64,000 nt of DNA from Epiperipatus broadwayi (GCA_028023455.1 JAQFVV010012402.1:11514292-11578291); one strand, 5' to 3'. Positions 12,425 to 23,996 are shown, counted from the stretch's first letter. A program made the numbers and translations. Notes: a model not told the origin generated them from the sequence alone.

Positions 12425-14500
12425 GCAATAAAGAATATTTCTGAGAAAGTATTATTTCAAACACTTTATACTATTGACATAATCAACAATTTTAATAAAA
12501 ATATTTAGATAAAAATGTTACAAGCCCCAAGTTATAGTCTCTATCCAGATACATTATTAAGATGCATACGACCCCTCTCTTTATATATATGCTATAATAA
12601 AACACACGCATAACATCACTTCATATATAAAAAAGAATAAAAATGTAAATAATAATGCTACACGTAATATATTAAATATTAAAACATTTTATATACAAGC
12701 AATGTAAATGTGGATATACTGAATGCAACAATATATAAATTTGTTTATTTACTAGTTTCATCAAACTATTGTGGATGAAATGAGGAAGCATATTAAAATC
12801 TTTACAAATTTACTGAAAATATAGTGTAAACGCAGTGTCATTGTAGGGTATGAAGATAAACCAATCTTGTAAATTCACATTATAAATATATAAACATTTT
12901 ATGTAATAGAGTAGATAATTATATTGAAATAATATACAGTTACAATTTTTAATTATTTAATAAATTCATCTCATCTTCATTATTAGTAATGGATGAATAT
13001 GACCATTCTAATTCTCAAAAGGAAAAAAAAGACATAGATAGAGAGAAAGGTAATTAATAAAAAATTGATTAAAAAAAATTGGAATTGTCAGAATTCCTGT
13101 ACATGTAATTAATTAAAGGATAGTAAAATGATTTCACAAAGATACAGTCCTATCAAATTAGGACTGTCAATAAAACATAAGGTTATATAAAAAAATGAAT
13201 CTAAATATCTTATAAAAACATACTATAGTATATTATAATTAAAAATGGTTTTAAAAAACCTCAGCAAATGAGATGTGTACACACACATATGTACTTTAAT
13301 TCATTATTCACTATGTTTTCTGCTGAATTATAGTTAAGTCTTTTGTTGATTCGATTAGAAAATGGTGTCTGAAAAGATTAAATGAAATTTTCAAAAAGTG
13401 ACATCAAGTCACCTTCAAATCAACATGATTTACATGCAAAAAAACTATCACTTATCTATTACAATGTTTCCATATAAGGTCTACTGATTACTTAAGCTTA
13501 GAATATGGCTTTGGAGTAGACTATATGAAATGAATTACTGCTTCTACTGAATATGTTTTTCTATTTACAATGAATTAAAAAATATGTTTAAGTTCTCTGC
13601 CATATTGAATCAATCAGACAACAGAGACCAATTAATAACTCTTAAGTGATATTCGCCAATGCAAGACACCCTGGGAGCTACATTATAAATTTTAATGAGA
13701 CTCTCACGTAAAAGCTAACAAAATATTTCAATTCAAGATAAAAATTAAAGATCTCAGTATATAAAAGTAAAATCAGACACAAAATTTTATTTAATATTTT
13801 TACATGGATGAAAAATAATTTACTATAAAAAATATCCAATCTCTTTCTATATGTATATTAAACACCACCACACGCGTGCACATATAAAGTTATATTTCTA
13901 ACAAAATCTAAGTGTGAAAAAATGCAACAGTAAACAAATCTTTTCTAATTATGTAAAGTATATTCATATCTAAAACAGCGTTATTAATCGCCAATATAAA
14001 TAGGACGAACAATTTAAATTCAGTGATAAATCAATGATAAAAGAAACAATTTTTTGTTTGAAAATTTATCAAACTTTTGTTTGTACTTTTCTATAAAAGT
14101 CTAAATTCAATTTAGTTTTACTAACTTTTCTTTGTATGTTTTATTCATTTGTAGCAATCTATTATTTATTTATTTATTTCCAACAGTAAAAAGCTAACTT
14201 GTGCATGTCAATTTCTTCTTACTCATAGAGCGACATGAAAATCAAATGCTAACAGAAAAAAGGAGGATCTCAAAAATAAGGTTCATTTAACAAATCTGTT
14301 TCTTCATATAACTGAATATTAAAAAAAAAAAAAAACGAAAGAAGACATTTAGCATGTTTAAACAATGAGATTAAAACACCGAAAAAAAAAAATCTACCTC
14401 TCTCGTTACATTCCGAGATAATTTTTTTTTTAAAATGTCAGTAATAAAATTTTTGTAATATACATATATCATATATGTAAGTATTTAAAACAAAAAATAA
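12425..14500. other. A+T-rich gene-free stretch
   Basis: I found no supported gene or mobile element here. It contains homopolymer A and T runs near 14320-14440 and nothing with coding character. Confidence 0.55.
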
Positions 14501-14507
14501 AAAGACG

Positions 14508-14633
14508 AGTTTTCAAACATTTTTTTCTCGTGTGTCAAAGCATCGGCAGGGGAGTGAACCCGGGATAACTGCTTGTAAGGCAGCTATGCTGACCACCCGG
14601 CACCAATGCTTGACGCGTTTTCAAACATTTTTT
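14508..14633 (-). mobile_element. Short tRNA-like SINE, copy 1, with TSD
   Basis: On the minus strand positions 14609-14540 fold like a tRNA. The 7-bp acceptor stem is GCATTGG/CCGATGC. A 5-bp anticodon stem with loop CTTACAA gives anticodon UAC (valine-type), and a T-arm CCGGG-TTCACTC-CCCTG contains the B box. A tail 'TTTGACACACGAG' follows. The unit is flanked by the direct repeat 'gttttcaaacatttttt' (14509-14525 and 14617-14633), a TSD that shows retrotransposition. It is probably not a working tRNA gene, because closely related copies sit elsewhere in the window with their own TSDs. Confidence 0.8.
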
Positions 14634-14849
14634 AGATTTAATTGATTAAAAATAAGCATTTATCTCGCATATAAAATGTATAATATATTAAAGTGATACA
14701 TGGGGTATTATTGATTATTTGAGATTCAATCATAAAAATTATCACCAATCCTTTCTTTAAAAAAGTTCAATATATACTGTTAATAATCCTGCTTTAAATA
14801 TTTGATGATATATGTAGTAAGATAAAGTTGATAACAAATTCATATATAT

Positions 14850-15306
14850 AATATAGGGAGCGTGCTAATAGCTCTAACAAGCTTTTTATCGTAAGTGCAG
14901 TAAGAGAAAGCATTTAAAAATCTATATCTAAAATTATCTCTATCCCCAAATCAATTTCAAGCTGTTCTCTATTTTTAATGAGGTGTTGGGATATTCAGAC
15001 ATTAAATCTAAAATATCAACTTAAGGCCAACACTTATCTAATATTTAGCTATTAAGTAGAAAATCTGAAATTTTCAGATACCTATATGTCTTCAAATCCA
15101 GCTATCTAACTTAAATAGCTATATGGATCTAAAAACACTTCAGCCTGACCATATATTAATAGCCTCAGCAATATAACATTGCTAAAACCACAAGAGCAAA
15201 ATTTATAATAAAAAAAAAAATCCAAGCCATATATCACATGACTTGTTTTAAGCTTGTATTATAGATATGTAATATAGAGAGCGTGCTAATAGTTCTAACA
15301 AGCTTT
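14850..15306 (+). repeat. 'GCTCTAACAAGCTT' repeat family, copy A
   Basis: The unit starts with 'gagcgtgctaatagctctaa' (14857) and ends near 'tcacatgacttg' (about 15246). A second start, 'gagcgtgctaatagttctaa' (about 15280), is cut off after 'caagcttt', so units appear to be arranged head to tail. It matches the array at 50.36-51.16 kb through internal blocks such as 'gtagaaaatctgaaatttt' and 'atattaatagcct'. It has no coding potential and is likely a non-autonomous element or dispersed satellite. Confidence 0.75.
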
Positions 15307-15714
15307 ATATATATATATATAATAATTTTAAAAAATCTTCAAAGTTTTTTAGAAAATTTGAGAAATAATTAAGATTGCATTTTAATTATTAGTAGTATGC
15401 CTTTGTAAATACTTTTATTTATCATAAGACTTCCGAGTTGAATCTTGTATTGATTTTTAATCTACTTCTATCAAACTGATTTTCTTCAAATTTTGTACAT
15501 ATGTTTTGTTTCTATTTCATGATTGTCTATCCTAATAGAGTTTGGCAAATCACATTTCAAACAGCATTCAAATCAGTTTGCAAAGTATAGAATCGTGCAA
15601 TATTTTTTAAGCAAAGTCTTTCATTTAATTTGAGGAAGAAATTTTATAGACATTTACAATGAATTAAAATAGAGAAAGAAGATGAAATCTTTATTTCCTT
15701 TTGGATTGTTTGTG

Positions 15715-15842
15715 TAAAACTTGCTTTTTTTCTCATTTGTCATAGCATCAGCTGGGAAGCGAACCTGCTAACCCAGGACAACTGCTTCCAGCTGTTGCTG
15801 ACCTCTCGGCCACCAATGCTTTAACTAAAACTTGCTTTTTTT
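15715..15842 (-). mobile_element. Short tRNA-like SINE, copy 2, with TSD
   Basis: This is the same family as 14508-14633. The minus-strand body at 15819-15745 begins GCATTGGTGGCCGAGAGG and ends with GCTGATGC, and its acceptor ends still pair. The anticodon arm is damaged ('cttccagctg' on the plus strand). A class-II-like extra arm ('acccagg') is present, as in copy 3. The direct repeat 'taaaacttgctttttt' lies at 15715-15730 and again at 15826-15841 and marks the TSD. Confidence 0.8.
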
Positions 15843-17399
15843 AAACTGCTGACATAATAAAAACAAAAATCTTGTAAACAGTCTTTAAACTACTATTACT
15901 TAATGGACTTTTCTTTTTTCATATTTGAATAGGAATAGTTTTACTGTTTATGTGTAAAAATAAATTTGCAAAAAGAATTAAAAAAAATTGAAGTTATAAA
16001 ATATAACAATGCAATATTTCAGTTGTCCAGACTAATAATTTTGGCAAGCTGCATTTCAAATTGAAGTGAAATCTGTTTGATAAGTTTTGAGTGATCCACA
16101 ATAGATGACACTATATTTTTTAAAAATATATTTTCATTTAATTTGATGACTATTATAGAACTAAAAAGCATTTATAGTTATTTTTTTAAAAAAAATGAAG
16201 GACAAACTCTTAATTTCTCTTGTTTTCTACATGTAGCCTTCATAAACAGAATAATCTTGGAATTTAATGTACATGAATTTAAGTTCAAATACTAGAAATA
16301 CAGTCATATTGCTTAGATTGTCAGTTTTTAAAATGATTATGTATAGTTTTCGAATTGATAAATGATTTTGAAAAAGTGAAGTGATGTAGTGATAGGTTCA
16401 AAAACTAAAAAATAATGTATAAAATATTTTCTAAAGCAAGGCTTTTATTTAATTTGAGGAATAATACATTAAAAAAATTTTTTTCCTTGTAATAGTATTT
16501 TGGCTGTTATATGTAACTTTAAATAAAGTGTGGGGCAGCCATAAATTAATTCATTCACTATTTTTTTTTATTTAATAGTGATTGAATTAAATCATTTATG
16601 GATATCTTACACTTTTTTTAAAGTTACATTTTTAAGAAAAAATTTTTTTTTCTTATTTATTAGTGTATTGTTCCTTAAATAATTTTTTACAAAATATTTT
16701 TTGTATATATTATTCCAAATGTCTTATTTATTTTTTGAAATGTGATAGTGTTAGCACAATATTTTTCAAACATATGTTTAAATGAAACTAATCTAGTTGG
16801 TTAGCTACATTCAATCAAACACTGTAAATAAAAATAAAATGGCTGGCTATAAACAACAACAAAAAAAGCTTAATGCAAAAACTCCTTTGGGATTTTTTTA
16901 AAATTAAAAACTAAAAAATAATACAACTATTTAAATTAAAACCATGACTATTGTTTCCAGAAACATTTTAAACCAACAACAAAGTTTATTTTTAAACTTA
17001 TTTCTAATGAGTTAAATATATATATATTGTAATGCAGCAATGGGAAAATGTTTCGTTTTTTTTTCAACTTTTATATCTTTTTAAAATTAATTAACATTGA
17101 ATTTTTAAAAAATTAAAGTTGGCAAAAAAAAAATCTGACAATGAAAACTAATTCTAAGAGATTTAAAATTACACAGTGAATTTTCAAATTTAGTCATAGT
17201 AGTATTTACTATGATAAAACCTGACTCCAAACTATAGCCCTCTATCCCTTTCTCTTTCCTTATGTGGAATGAAGAATTTTCTCAAGTCAAAAGAAGAATA
17301 ACATTTTTTTTTCAATTACAAATGCTTGTTTGAAATTAATCTACATTTTGTAAATCACATATTTTGCTCTTTCCCCTCTCTTCCTCCTCCACATTCCTC
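15843..17399. other. A+T-rich stretch with one hairpin
   Basis: No gene was found. The only structure is the hairpin at 16509-16632, listed separately. Homopolymer runs are frequent. Confidence 0.55.
16509..16632. mobile_element. Hairpin MITE
   Basis: The left arm 'tgtaactttaaataaagtgt' plus 'ccataaattaattcattcac' pairs with 'gtgattgaattaaatcattt' plus 'acactttttttaaagttaca'. The arms are about 55 bp around an A/T loop. No TSD was established and the superfamily is unknown. Confidence 0.65.
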
Positions 17400-17417
17400 T
17401 TCTTTAAATCTAACAAG
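17400..17417 (+). repeat. Left TSD of the nested LINE
   Basis: The sequence ttctttaaatctaacaag recurs as ttctttaaatctaataag at 36221-36238, 17 of 18 bases identical. It abuts the LINE 3' terminus on this side and the LINE 5' terminus on the other. It is read as the target-site duplication of the central CR1-like LINE. Confidence 0.85.
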
Positions 17418-17922
17418 GATGTGATGTGTTTTGGCTTCTCCTTAAACAAAGTCAAGAATATCTCAGCAATTATGCCCAATAAACCTGTTAGCCACTTTAT
17501 TTTCCATTCCCCACTCTAAGTCTTCCTATATTCTTCCCATCCCATTTCCACAACATAATCTATGGCCTTAAGATCTAAATCCCCCTTATCTTTTCGCAAA
17601 CCCAGCATAAAAACTAATAACTCACTTTCTGTATAGTCATTTTGGTCATACCTATTCTCCCATAACTTCATTATCTATACCCTCTGCTTTCAAGCATTTA
17701 CATTCAGTCAACAGATGCCTAATATTTTCTATACCTTCCTTACACAATTTGCACACTAAATCACCTACAGTTTTCCATTTACATGTATATTCTCTTGTTG
17801 CTAAAGATCCCATTCGAGCCTTAAACAATAAACTACTTTGGTTACTATTATCATAAATTAACTTGCATCCAATATTCCATTTACTTCTATATATATATTG
17901 AAACTCTTCTTACCCTCCATAC
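17418..17922 (-). mobile_element. CR1-like LINE, 3' portion (ORF2 C-terminus and 3' UTR)
   Basis: This is the downstream end of the LINE whose main body lies at 30434-36220. The minus strand near 17755-17690 encodes a Cys-rich motif of the type C-x2-C...HLL-x-EC, a usual C-terminal feature of CR1/L2-type ORF2 proteins. The LINE stops abruptly at 'tccatac' (17922), where the giant LTR begins, and resumes at 30434. Copy 4485-5255 shows the two halves as continuous. The 3' terminus (minus strand) reads ...CACATCACATC, directly next to the TSD. Confidence 0.85.
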
Positions 17923-19799
17923 TGAAGCAATCAGTGTGTAAGCGCACACAGAGCTTCATGTTAGTTGTTGGAAATAGTATACGTCTATAGATTTTTAAAG
18001 CTCAAATATCTAATTTTTCATTTTTATTTGTTTGTATAGGTGGGTGTCTTGGTGAATGAGAGAGCTCATATGTCTTGTTTCATTGAAATGCATTTTTTTA
18101 TATATATTTAGAAAGAAAAAGGTATTTCCTTTGTCTTATATATTTGTCCTAAAAGGCGATTCTTTCCTTGCGAATAACATTTTGATGGTTCTGTTTTTTT
18201 TCTTAAACATTCCGAAAAATGTAGTTGCATGTGAGTGTGAATTTATTTTCTCATTTTTAAGGCCAGTAAAAGGGAATTAAAATTTTCATACCTTGGTGTA
18301 ATCTTAACAGGATTGTGTCAACTGTTTTAGATCAAAGATCAACCCAGCTAGTTGCATGGAAGTGTTAAATTATTTTCTCATCTTTAAACTGATTTAAATA
18401 AAAGATCAATCCTGCAGTCTGTTTTTGTTTCTAACCAAGGCAGTTATAATATAGGTGTTAAAAAATATAGAAAACAAAGAGTTGCTTAGCAAAAGTTTTT
18501 ATAAATACTGGGCTAAATTTTCGAGAAGAGGTCAGTCAAAGTCAAAGAACCAAGACATTAAACTTAAGCAGTCAGAGAATAAAAATAAAGTTGTTGGCAG
18601 TGAAAAATGTTTGTTCTTTTTAAAGCAAACATTTTAAGAGAAAAGTGATTCTCAGCTGCTAGAGCAATTGACTATATTTAAGCTGAGAAGAGATCCACGC
18701 TATGATCTGTGAGTAGGACAAATTTACTTTTCCCTTCTCTAAAAAAATCTCCAGAAAAATGCATCTAAAGAAGAGGAAGAAAGACAATTGATCCCATGCT
18801 GCTGCTATGAAAGAAGATGGAGAACCACTGTCGAAGCCGGTCTATCCTGAGTCCAGAAAAACCCAAGGTCGATCCTGACAATGAATGAACCAGTAGGAAA
18901 ATATCTGCCTCAATCAAAGTGACACAGTAATCTATTGCAAGTATAAACTTTCAATCTTTAAAAAAATAATTTATATTTTTAAAATGCCTTCTATAAAAAC
19001 TTGAGAACATTCATTTTTCTCAGATTTATAGCATTCGTAAAAGACTATCTTAAAAAGAGATGTGTTTCAAGGGGACAGTGATATATATATATATATGAGT
19101 GTTTTAGATTTTTTTGACTATCTTAAAAAAAAAATGTGTGTTCCAAAAGGGACAGGGATAGTTATTTTTGTTATTGCTTTTAACAAGTCAATTTGAGTTA
19201 TAGCTAGATTACTTATTAATGGTTAAAAAAAAGAGTGTAATGTATAATTCTAAGTGGAACAAAAAAAAATTATGATAGAGTTTGTGATTACAGCTTTTGT
19301 ATGTTTTATTTTGAGATATGCTGATATATGCCAATCTAGTCAAGTATGGGGATAAATGATATTTTACTATTAAACCAATTTATGTATAAATTTGTTTGCT
19401 TTATCCCTAATCTGAAGTGGGAAGGGAATAACGATTTTTATACTGGTAAAATAAGAAACAATCAAAGTTAAATTTCTTAAATTGTGTCTAATTCTGGCTT
19501 AGTTAAAAATGTCATTTATTTAATAAAGAGAGAAAAGAAATCAAATATCTGTATAAAAAAATCCGCCCTCTTACCGTATATGCATAATCACAGTACCCTG
19601 GGTAAAAAAATTTAAAATATAAATGAATGTAAAAATTATTTTATTTGATTTAGATTCTTTGTGACAATTAAAAAAATGAAATAATATATATATATATGCA
19701 TTTATTTAAGTGTAGAAATAGAAATAATAATAATGATAGTGCTTTTTTTTTTAAATATAAAATGGGCAATATTACTTATTGCAAAGATATGTGTTCATC

Positions 19800-19802
<3 letters not shown>

Positions 19803-19845
<43 letters not shown>
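19803..19845. repeat. (TA)n microsatellite
   Basis: An uninterrupted TA run of about 43 bp lies inside the 5' LTR. The matching place in the 3' LTR has a much shorter TC/TA run near 28618-28640. Confidence 0.95.
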
Positions 19846-19847
<2 letters not shown>

Positions 19848-19979
19848 GTGATGCATGCATTTGGGGAAAGAAATATCTCAGCAGTAGTGTTTCTTTTGCC
19901 ACTTTAGCATTTTATAGTTAAGATTTATATTTGAAACACTTGGGCGTTTTATAGCCTATAAGATATGGTTGTCTTAAAT

Positions 19980-20256
19980 TTCCCCATTATTAAACAAAGG
20001 CAAAACTCCCCATACAGTAGTGCCACCCTGGGCCAAACAGAGTAATCAATGGATGCCAGAAGGCTTGTGCATAAAATCCCTATCTAGTGCCTACTCATCC
20101 AATAGGGATTTTATGCACAAGCCTTCTGGCATCCATTGATTACTCTGTTTGGCACAGGGTGGCACTATTGTATGGGGAGTTTTGCCTTTGTTTACAACAA
20201 ATTATGTGCTAGTATAAAGATGGTGATCATGTGATGTTTAATGGTTCCCCATTATT
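19980..20256 (-). mobile_element. Stand-alone hairpin cassette in LTR1, with 12-bp TSD
   Basis: The insert at 19992-20244 (253 bp) is flanked by ttccccattatt on both sides (19980-19991 and 20245-20256). The 3' LTR has the uninterrupted site at about 28778-28790. The body is a long hairpin: 'gatgccagaaggcttgtgca' and its reverse complement flank a loop at about 20085-20105. Outside the hairpin, one side carries a tail of about 60 bp ending 'gtgatcatgtgatgtttaat'. The same tail and hairpin form the outermost 5' end of the central LINE (35259-36220), so the cassette is related to the LINE 5' UTR. Confidence 0.85.
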
Positions 20257-21200
20257 ACTTATTAAATACAGGTTTAGGAAAATATCTATGCAGATATAAG
20301 TTAATGCTTTTAATGGGCAAATATATCAGTGGCTTAATAGATTGATCTGTGCCTGTATGGCTTTTAATAAAGAATAGATGTCGAGTATGCTATGTGGACT
20401 GCCACACGGATATTTTACTGGTCCTGGCGATACGAGATAGCCATGGTTTTCTTTGAGCTGATGAATGGGTAGACTCTATAATGATAGAGATTCAAAGCCC
20501 ATACTCTATTATTTCCTACACAAGCCAATCTGAACGTGGATATGTTATCATAGGAACATATATATATATTACTGCTCGACAAAGGAGATTGGCCCATGTT
20601 TGCCAATGCTAATAATATAGCCAGGACAGGATTCAAACCAAGATGCCCCCGAATGCTGTAATTAGATTTCTTAATCATACCTGTTGTTAATTCTGTGTGA
20701 AATAGATAAGCCATATTTTTCATATAATTATTAATAATGAAGGGAGCTAAAATTATGCTTTTGTCCATAACTCCTGCTGGGAATACTAACAATTAGATAT
20801 AATAATAATAATATATATATACTTAACTTCCCCTATGTATGTAAACACACACGTAAATTTATTATATATATTCATTTGGTCTCTAACTTAATATAACCAG
20901 GTATTGTGTTTGCTTAATTTTATGGTGGCATATTTCTTGATAAAATATTATCATTCTTAATATAAAATTTGTTTCATGCTGACACGTAATAATACTGATT
21001 ATTTACTATGTGTGTAACTATCATTTATGGTTAATTTATAATTATTGTTTTGATTTACAATTGTTGTTGTCATAAACTCCAGTACGACTTCATTACAATG
21101 CACACACACATCTAATGCTGATGTTCATTATTGTAATCGTTATATTTAATAGTTCATAACCTTGGTTGTCATTATTGACAGGTGACTTCTTTGTAAAAAA

Positions 21201-21430
21201 TCATGCATTTATCCTAGTGATATCTAAAATACTGTACTTTTGTAAATAACTTATGTTTGAATATTGTAATTCTTGGTAAAATCATATATTTATTCTAGTG
21301 ATATCTAAATACTGTACCTTTATAAATAACTTATGGTTGAATATTGTAATTCTTTGTAAAAATCATATATTTATCCTAGTGATATCTAAATTCTGTACCA
21401 TTATCAATAACTAATAATCAAACATTGTAA
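21201..21430 (+). repeat. 81-bp minisatellite in the 5' LTR (3 units)
   Basis: Units start at 21201, 21282 and 21363 with 'tcat', followed by a 'tagtgatatctaaa' block. The homologous place in the 3' LTR (29759-29908) has only two units. The copy-number difference arose after the LTR pair formed, or during a recombination between copies. Confidence 0.9.
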
Positions 21431-21953
21431 TTATTATTTTTTTGGTTTAAAAATGTAAACCCATACACGATCATAATAAGATTCAAACATGGTTATTATT
21501 ATTTATTTTCTAATGAATTGTGTTAATAAATTGTATATATGTACACCGTTGTCATGTCATTCCCTGGTTCATCATATCCACTCAACCACATCCACACTTG
21601 ATTAAGTCATATATGTATGTATCCAAAACCTATGAAATATAAAAAATAATATTTTGAGCTATATTAAAGTATTTAGTGAGTATCTTAGATTAAATTAATA
21701 AAGTCTAGTGCAGGATAGGCTAAGTTTGAATTGAGAGTCTTTGTTCCTACCCTGACCACTGGGACCGAGGAAAAGTGATAACCATTAGTAGCATCAGGAG
21801 GGTTGGTTGGATAGTGGAGACTTTGGAGCACTGGCAAATAGGTTAAAGCTTAGTACTGTTCCATGACTACCATATCCTGAACATACTGGGTTTGAAGTAC
21901 TTTTGCTAGGTCTCTGAATCTTGTTGGCTGATCACACGATTCTGGCCATTACA

Positions 21954-22505
21954 GGGTTGTATATTTTTTTTCCGGGCTTGGCTTCCCAATGTGGGGCTTC
22001 AATTATATAAACCTATACACCCTGAGTACCTGAGTGATAATGTTGATTTAAGATTTTTTTAATACGTAGAGATATTTTTCAGGTTTGATGCCAATATGAG
22101 GCAATTGGATTTATTCACTCACTTCCATAAAATGTAGAGATTGTTTCTCAAGCCTGTTACATAGGTTTTGATGTTGTATTGGATTGTGGTTGGTGACATG
22201 ACACCAAGAGATAATCTTTGAAAAAGAATTTTTTTTTTTGGGTTGCTCTAAATAAATTTTGTCATCAGCCAGGATCCAGTAATCATTGTGGATATTACTT
22301 TGGTGTGTGGATTGATGACGATGGGAGACACAGGCTGATGTGGATATAAACAAAATGGGGGTGACATTGGGGTAATAGAGTATGATGATTGTGTGAAAGT
22401 TGTCATTTTTAGATCTTAGCAATTTTCTAGGTACAGCATAACAAGCAACCTGTAAGCAAGGGGGGCAGTGACTGGTCTTAAGAGGGTAAGAGAAATTTTT
22501 TATAT

Positions 22506-22547
<42 letters not shown>

Positions 22548-22806
22548 CGTTTTGATTTGTTTTCATTGTACATGTGATATTGTGCCAGTTGAATAGTAGA
22601 TAGGCAGGTATGGACTTAGGATGAATATAAGGAAAGGAGCAGGCAGCATGTGGTAATGATGGGGGAAAGGATGAAGATGCATAGGAGATCAGAGGAAGGG
22701 AAGGTATAACACTTTATGAAAACTAAAAAAATAGTACAAAAAAGAGTATTGTAAAGGTGAAGAGATAGTTATAGAAAGCAATAGACTATTATAGTACAAG
22801 CAAAAA
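21954..22806 (+). other. Leader of the LTR element
   Basis: About 850 bp lie between the 5' LTR and the gag-like start codon. The sequence directly after the LTR ('gggttgtatatt') is not an obvious tRNA 3'-end complement. A string 'ttggcttcccaatgtggggc' about 25 bp downstream is the nearest TGG-containing candidate for a primer-binding site, but it is displaced. A TA run lies at 22510-22542. The 151-codon minus frame here overlaps that microsatellite and is not supported. Confidence 0.5.
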
Positions 22807-23190
22807 ATGGAGGTGACAATTCAAGACCTATACCAGCTGATGTTAACCATGAACATACAGAGTAACAAAAAAGCAGAGGAAGACAGTAAGAGAGCAGAAG
22901 AGATGAAGAGTGAATTTTCTAAGATAGCAGAGAAAATAAGTGAATGCAATAAGAAAGCAGAGGAAACTCAGATAAATATGGATGACTGGTGGGGAAAAGG
23001 CCGAACAGAGAGAGAGGAGATTAAAGAGGAATGCAGAAAGGGGTCTGAGAAAATAAATAAAAGATGATACTCCACAGGGAACTCCAAGACCATCCAAAAA
23101 GAAATGCAGAATGTACAAGGACAGCAGGAGAAAATAAGGGATTTGTAACCTGATCAACTGGAAAATAGTGATACAGTATCCCAGATAACA
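22807..23190 (+). pseudogene. Gag-like N-terminal coiled coil of the LTR element
   Basis: The ATG at 22807 opens an 86-codon frame beginning MEVTIQDLYQLM. It is rich in Lys, Glu and Ala with heptad-like spacing ('KKAEEDSKRAEEM', 'KIAEKISECNKKAEE'), typical of the N-terminal region of some Gypsy Gag proteins. A TGA ends it at 23065-23067. The same frame continues with a second stop (TAA near 23147) and then runs in register straight into the Ig-like segment at about 23206. That implies the ancestral protein was a Gag-N-terminus/Ig fusion. No capsid, CCHC knuckle or protease is visible. The Gag assignment rests on position and composition, since coiled coils are not diagnostic alone. Confidence 0.55.
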
Positions 23191-23197
23191 ATTCAAA

Positions 23198-23993
23198 AAC
23201 CACTGGTTGAATTTGTTCAGGTATTACCAGAGGTGGAAGTTAGGGAAGAACAAAGTGCTAAATTAGTGTGTGAAACTTCCAGTGAAAAAGATATGGTAGA
23301 ATGGCAGAAAGAAATACACTCTTCCAGAGGAAAAGAAATACAATCTCATTGCTGATGATCGAAAAAGAATATCAATCACTAATAAGGTTACTATGGGTGG
23401 ATGTAGTAAAATATAGTTATTCCATGGATGATAACAGCAGAACTCAAAGACTTAGTCAAACAAAAAGCTTCAATGACTCCACAGATAGTCAATTGTGAGA
23501 AAACTGCAGTTACAATCAAATGGGATGAACCCAAGGACGATGATGGCAGTTCCATGTGTAATTATGTAATTGAAAGATGTGATATTAGTTTAAGATGGGT
23601 TATATTCAATGCTGGTTTTGAAATAAATGAAACTTACTACACTGTAACAGGTTTAACTGAAGGTTTAGAGTATGAGTTCAGAGTGATTGTCCAAAATACT
23701 GCAGGTATGGAAAAGCCCTCACTTCCATCTAAATCCATCAAAGCCAAGGCAGTATTTATTGCTAAACTCCTAACCATGATAAAAAGGTTAAATGATGTTA
23801 ATAGTTATATTCATAAAGATGGTACTCTGCAGTGCAAATTTAGGAGTGATCTTCTGTCTATTGTCATGTGGTTTATGGATGGAAAGGGACGTGCACCCAG
23901 CAATAAGTGCTTGATGATTGTATGAAAGCTACAATGACAATGGTTATTATTAAAGCTGGCATTGAGGATTCTGGAAAGAGTGTTGGTGAAATA
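23198..23993 (+). pseudogene. Captured titin/twitchin-like Ig-FnIII-Ig segment
   Basis: Three muscle-giant-type domains follow one another without introns. Ig 1 (about 23198-23440) contains 'SAKLVCETSSEKDMVEW', then in a shifted frame 'YNLIADDRKRISI' and 'KYSYSMDD'. FnIII (about 23460-23745) contains 'TVTIKW'-type 'AVTIKWDEPKDDDGS', 'YVIER' and 'TVTGLTEGLEYEFRV' plus 'NTAG', a very typical titin/twitchin FnIII pattern. The second Ig (about 23750-23993) has 'GTLQCKF', 'VMWFMDG' and, in another frame, 'AGIEDSGKSVGEISE', the usual D-x-G-x-Y/S strand-F region. Ig 1 and FnIII share the gag frame; at least three frameshifts and stops break the rest. Host titin-family genes normally have introns between such domains in many animals, so an intronless copy fits capture through an RNA intermediate. 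It cannot make a functional protein now. Confidence 0.85.
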
Positions 23994-23996
23994 AGT

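Larger units (their letters stand above)
17923..21953 (+). repeat. 5' LTR of the giant LTR element
   Basis: The repeat starts TGAAGCAATCAGTGTG and ends GGCCATTACA. It aligns over its whole length with 25405-30433 apart from discrete insertions. Private to this copy are the hairpin cassette (19992-20244) and a third unit of an 81-bp minisatellite (21201-21430). Plus-strand 'aataaa' strings are present but too frequent in this base composition to define R. A 125-codon minus frame (20415-20792) is disrupted in the other LTR and has no recognisable domain, so I do not call it a gene. Confidence 0.85.

Noticed and set aside
14540-14609. Functional tRNA-Val(UAC) gene
   Set aside because: The fold is good, but the TSD and related copies with damaged arms mark it as a SINE insertion.
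20415-20792. 125-codon minus-strand open frame in LTR1
   Set aside because: Its counterpart in LTR2 (29081-29398) has a different N-terminal half after frame changes, there is no domain signature, and it lies fully within LTR sequence.
21954-21990. Primer-binding site directly after LTR1
   Set aside because: The sequence next to the LTR does not start with TGG or resemble a tRNA 3' end complement; a displaced candidate is noted only as a possibility.
22111-22566. 151-codon minus-strand open frame in the LTR-element leader
   Set aside because: It begins in a TA microsatellite translated as a Tyr-Ile repeat, opposes the element's coding strand, and matches nothing I know.
22843-23203. Minus-strand frames rich in Leu/Phe opposite the gag-like region
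   Set aside because: They are antisense shadows of the Lys/Glu-rich coiled coil.
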